Positions 62,745 to 64,000 of a stretch of 64,000 nt of DNA are shown here, piece by piece. The DNA is from RBG-13-68-16 sp050018455 (GTDB lineage Bacteria; Acidobacteriota; Thermoanaerobaculia; Thermoanaerobaculales; Thermoanaerobaculaceae). Every line of letters starts with the position of its first letter. The first letter of the stretch is position 1. The position numbers and the translations under genes are program-made. The DNA lies in the NCBI GenBank assembly GCA_050018455.1, contig JBEKAA010000004.1, positions 1 to 64,000 of the forward strand. The letters run 5' to 3'. The notes beneath the pieces are model-generated. The model was given only the letters and a program-made list of their open reading frames with translations, did not search any database and was not told the DNA's origin.

Positions 62745-64000
62745 CCGTCCTGTTCTTCGCCTCGGGCATGGTTGCGCTGGCGTACGAGGTGGTCTGGGTA
62801 CGGGCGTTGGGGCTCGTGGTCGGGAACTCGCTCTGGGCGGCGATCTCGGTCGTGGCAGCGTACATGGCCGGCATGGCGATCGGCGGGCTGCTCGTGGCTC
62901 GCTTTGCCGGCCGGCTGCGTTCGCACCTGCGCTTATACGGCGCGGCCGAGGCGGTCGCTGCCGGCGTGGCGCTCGCAACCCCCCGCGTTGTGCCCTTCCT
63001 GCAGAGAATCGCTGCCGGGTTCGGTCCCGAGCCCCTCTCCGGCTGGGGTATGGCGCTTCTTGCGAGATTCGGGATCGCCTGGGCTTTCCTGGCGCTTCCG
63101 ACCGTTGCGATGGGAGCGACGCTCCCGCTGTTGGTGGCCCGCGTCGGACAGGGGAACTCGCTCGCCTGGCGGGTGGGGCGACTCTACTCAGCGAACACGC
63201 TCGGAGCGGTTGCCGGCGTCGTGCTGGCAGGATTCGTCGCGCTGCCCGCCCTTGGAGAGCGCGGAACGCTCTCGGCCTTCGCGATCGTCGGGCTTGTCGT
63301 GGCGGGACTGGCGTGGGTGGCCGAGACCGGCGTGCCGCGTGGCCCCAGGCCAATCGTCGAAGGACTTGCGCCGGGCCGGCGCGCCTGGCTTGCCGTTCCG
63401 GCGCTGTTCGGCTTCGTGGCGCTGGCCTGCGAACTGGTATGGACGCGCGTTCTGCTCCTGAGTCTCGGCTCCCGCGTCTACGCGTTTGCGTTGATCCTCG
63501 CCGTATACCTCGTGGGGATCGCCGCCGGCGCGTCGCTCGCCCGCTTCGTGAGAGGCGATGCAAGGCGCGCTCTCGCGTCGTGTCAGGTACTCCTGGGGAT
63601 CTCGTTGGGGGTCCAGTTGCCGCTTCTGGGCCACCTCGGTGACGTCCTGGCGTGGCTCGCGGTCCGAGGCCGTTTTTCGTCGTTCGCCCAGCTCCAGTGC
63701 GGGCTCGCGGTGGCTGTGGCCCTGGCGATTCTCCTCCCGACGCTCGCGTTCGGTGCGAGCTTCCCTCTCTGCGTCGCCGCCTACCCTTCGGGTGCGTCAC
63801 CCGAAGCCCGTACCGGCGAGGTCGCCGCAGCCAACACCGGGGGTGCCATCCTCGGTTCGGTCCTGGGGCCGCTGCTCTTGGTGCCGGCGTTCGGCAGTCA
63901 GAACCTGATCGTCGGTTTCGGCGTGCTCAGCGCCCTCATAGGGGTGGTGCTGGCCCCTTCCTTGCGAATGCGGATAGCCGGATCGGTCGTGGCCGGCCTT
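62729..64000 (+). CDS. Spermidine-synthase-like multi-pass membrane protein (N-terminal part)
   Basis: A frame open to the right edge begins at a GTG at 62729, 16 bp inside the preceding gene. It encodes at least 423 residues. FFASGMVALAYEVVWVRALGLVVGNS and AAYMAGMAIGGLLVARF, then GRLYSANTLGAVAGVVLAGFVALPALG, are typical of the membrane domain fused to spermidine synthase-like methyltransferase domains. The same pattern repeats from about 210 (FVALACELVWTRVLLLSLGS). The catalytic domain, if present, lies beyond the window. Function in this glycan cluster is unknown. Confidence 0.75.
   Translation, partial: MAVLVTVLFFASGMVALAYEVVWVRALGLVVGNSLWAAISVVAAYMAGMAIGGLLVARFAGRLRSHLRLYGAAEAVAAGVALATPRVVPFLQRIAAGFGPEPLSGWGMALLARFGIAWAFLALPTVAMGATLPLLVARVGQGNSLAWRVGRLYSANTLGAVAGVVLAGFVALPALGERGTLSAFAIVGLVVAGLAWVAETGVPRGPRPIVEGLAPGRRAWLAVPALFGFVALACELVWTRVLLLSLGSRVYAFALILAVYLVGIAAGASLARFVRGDARRALASCQVLLGISLGVQLPLLGHLGDVLAWLAVRGRFSSFAQLQCGLAVAVALAILLPTLAFGASFPLCVAAYPSGASPEARTGEVAAANTGGAILGSVLGPLLLVPAFGSQNLIVGFGVLSALIGVVLAPSLRMRIAGSVVAGL

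Overview
The window is a high-GC bacterial chromosome segment with dense, short-spaced genes, GGAGG-type ribosome binding sites and frequent ATGA/GTGA stop-start overlaps. The gene content fits an acidobacterium or close relative (inference): a Ser/Thr kinase with a short N-terminus ahead of a GTGGMGEIYRARD-type glycine loop, CoxLMS-type molybdenum hydroxylases, a B12-dependent ribonucleotide reductase, a DUF4388 protein, and GspG-like pilins with sigma54 promoters. No rRNA, transposase or CRISPR array was found. One tRNA (Asn) is present.

Layout. 1-3.5 kb: edge of a divergent gene, a GT4 glycosyltransferase and an OPT-family transporter. 3.7-6.4 kb: clpB. 6.5-16 kb: two molybdenum hydroxylase systems, first a fused 2Fe-2S/molybdopterin protein, then a minus-strand operon of FAD, 2Fe-2S and Mo subunits with xdhC and a MobA-like maturase; a Tat-exported DUF362 protein and a DUF6526 membrane protein lie between. 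16-25 kb: HtrA/DegP protease, rsgA, two tandem HU genes, nrdJ, an SCP2-like protein and gamma-glutamyltransferase. A 180-bp palindromic repeat between rsgA and the HU genes appears to break a small secreted-protein gene. 25-33 kb: glycogen phosphorylase, an SDR-type threonine dehydrogenase-like enzyme, two GT2 glycosyltransferases, class I aldolase and an RluA-type pseudouridine synthase.

33-37 kb holds the most unusual cluster. A KamA-type lysine 2,3-aminomutase, two adjacent but different Ddl-like ATP-grasp ligases and a GNAT acetyltransferase sit behind a roughly 350-nt leader that contains an intrinsic-terminator hairpin and a possible competing antiterminator. The most direct reading is an attenuated operon making a beta-lysine-containing, possibly acetylated, small peptide or compatible solute (inference). 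37-46 kb: DUF4388 protein, pyruvate dehydrogenase E1 (aceE), a Ser/Thr kinase, and an overlapping trio of adenylate-forming ligase, cysteine desulfurase-like enzyme and S51-type peptidase. 46-50.7 kb: small envelope proteins, tRNA-Asn, DUF3891, glycerate kinase, YggX-like protein and a HAD hydrolase.

50.8-64 kb is a cell-surface polysaccharide region: a LivJ-like lipoprotein coupled to a Wzm/Wzt exporter, two YfhO-like membrane proteins, two pseudopilins with excellent sigma54 promoters, two O-antigen ligase-like proteins and the start of a spermidine-synthase-like membrane protein.

Two genome-wide signals recur. Several genes that lack a ribosome binding site have a TANNNT -10 box exactly 6-8 nt before the start codon, as expected for leaderless mRNAs. 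Several -10 boxes are preceded by GGC (GGCTANNNT). All calls come from reading the sequence; no database search was possible.
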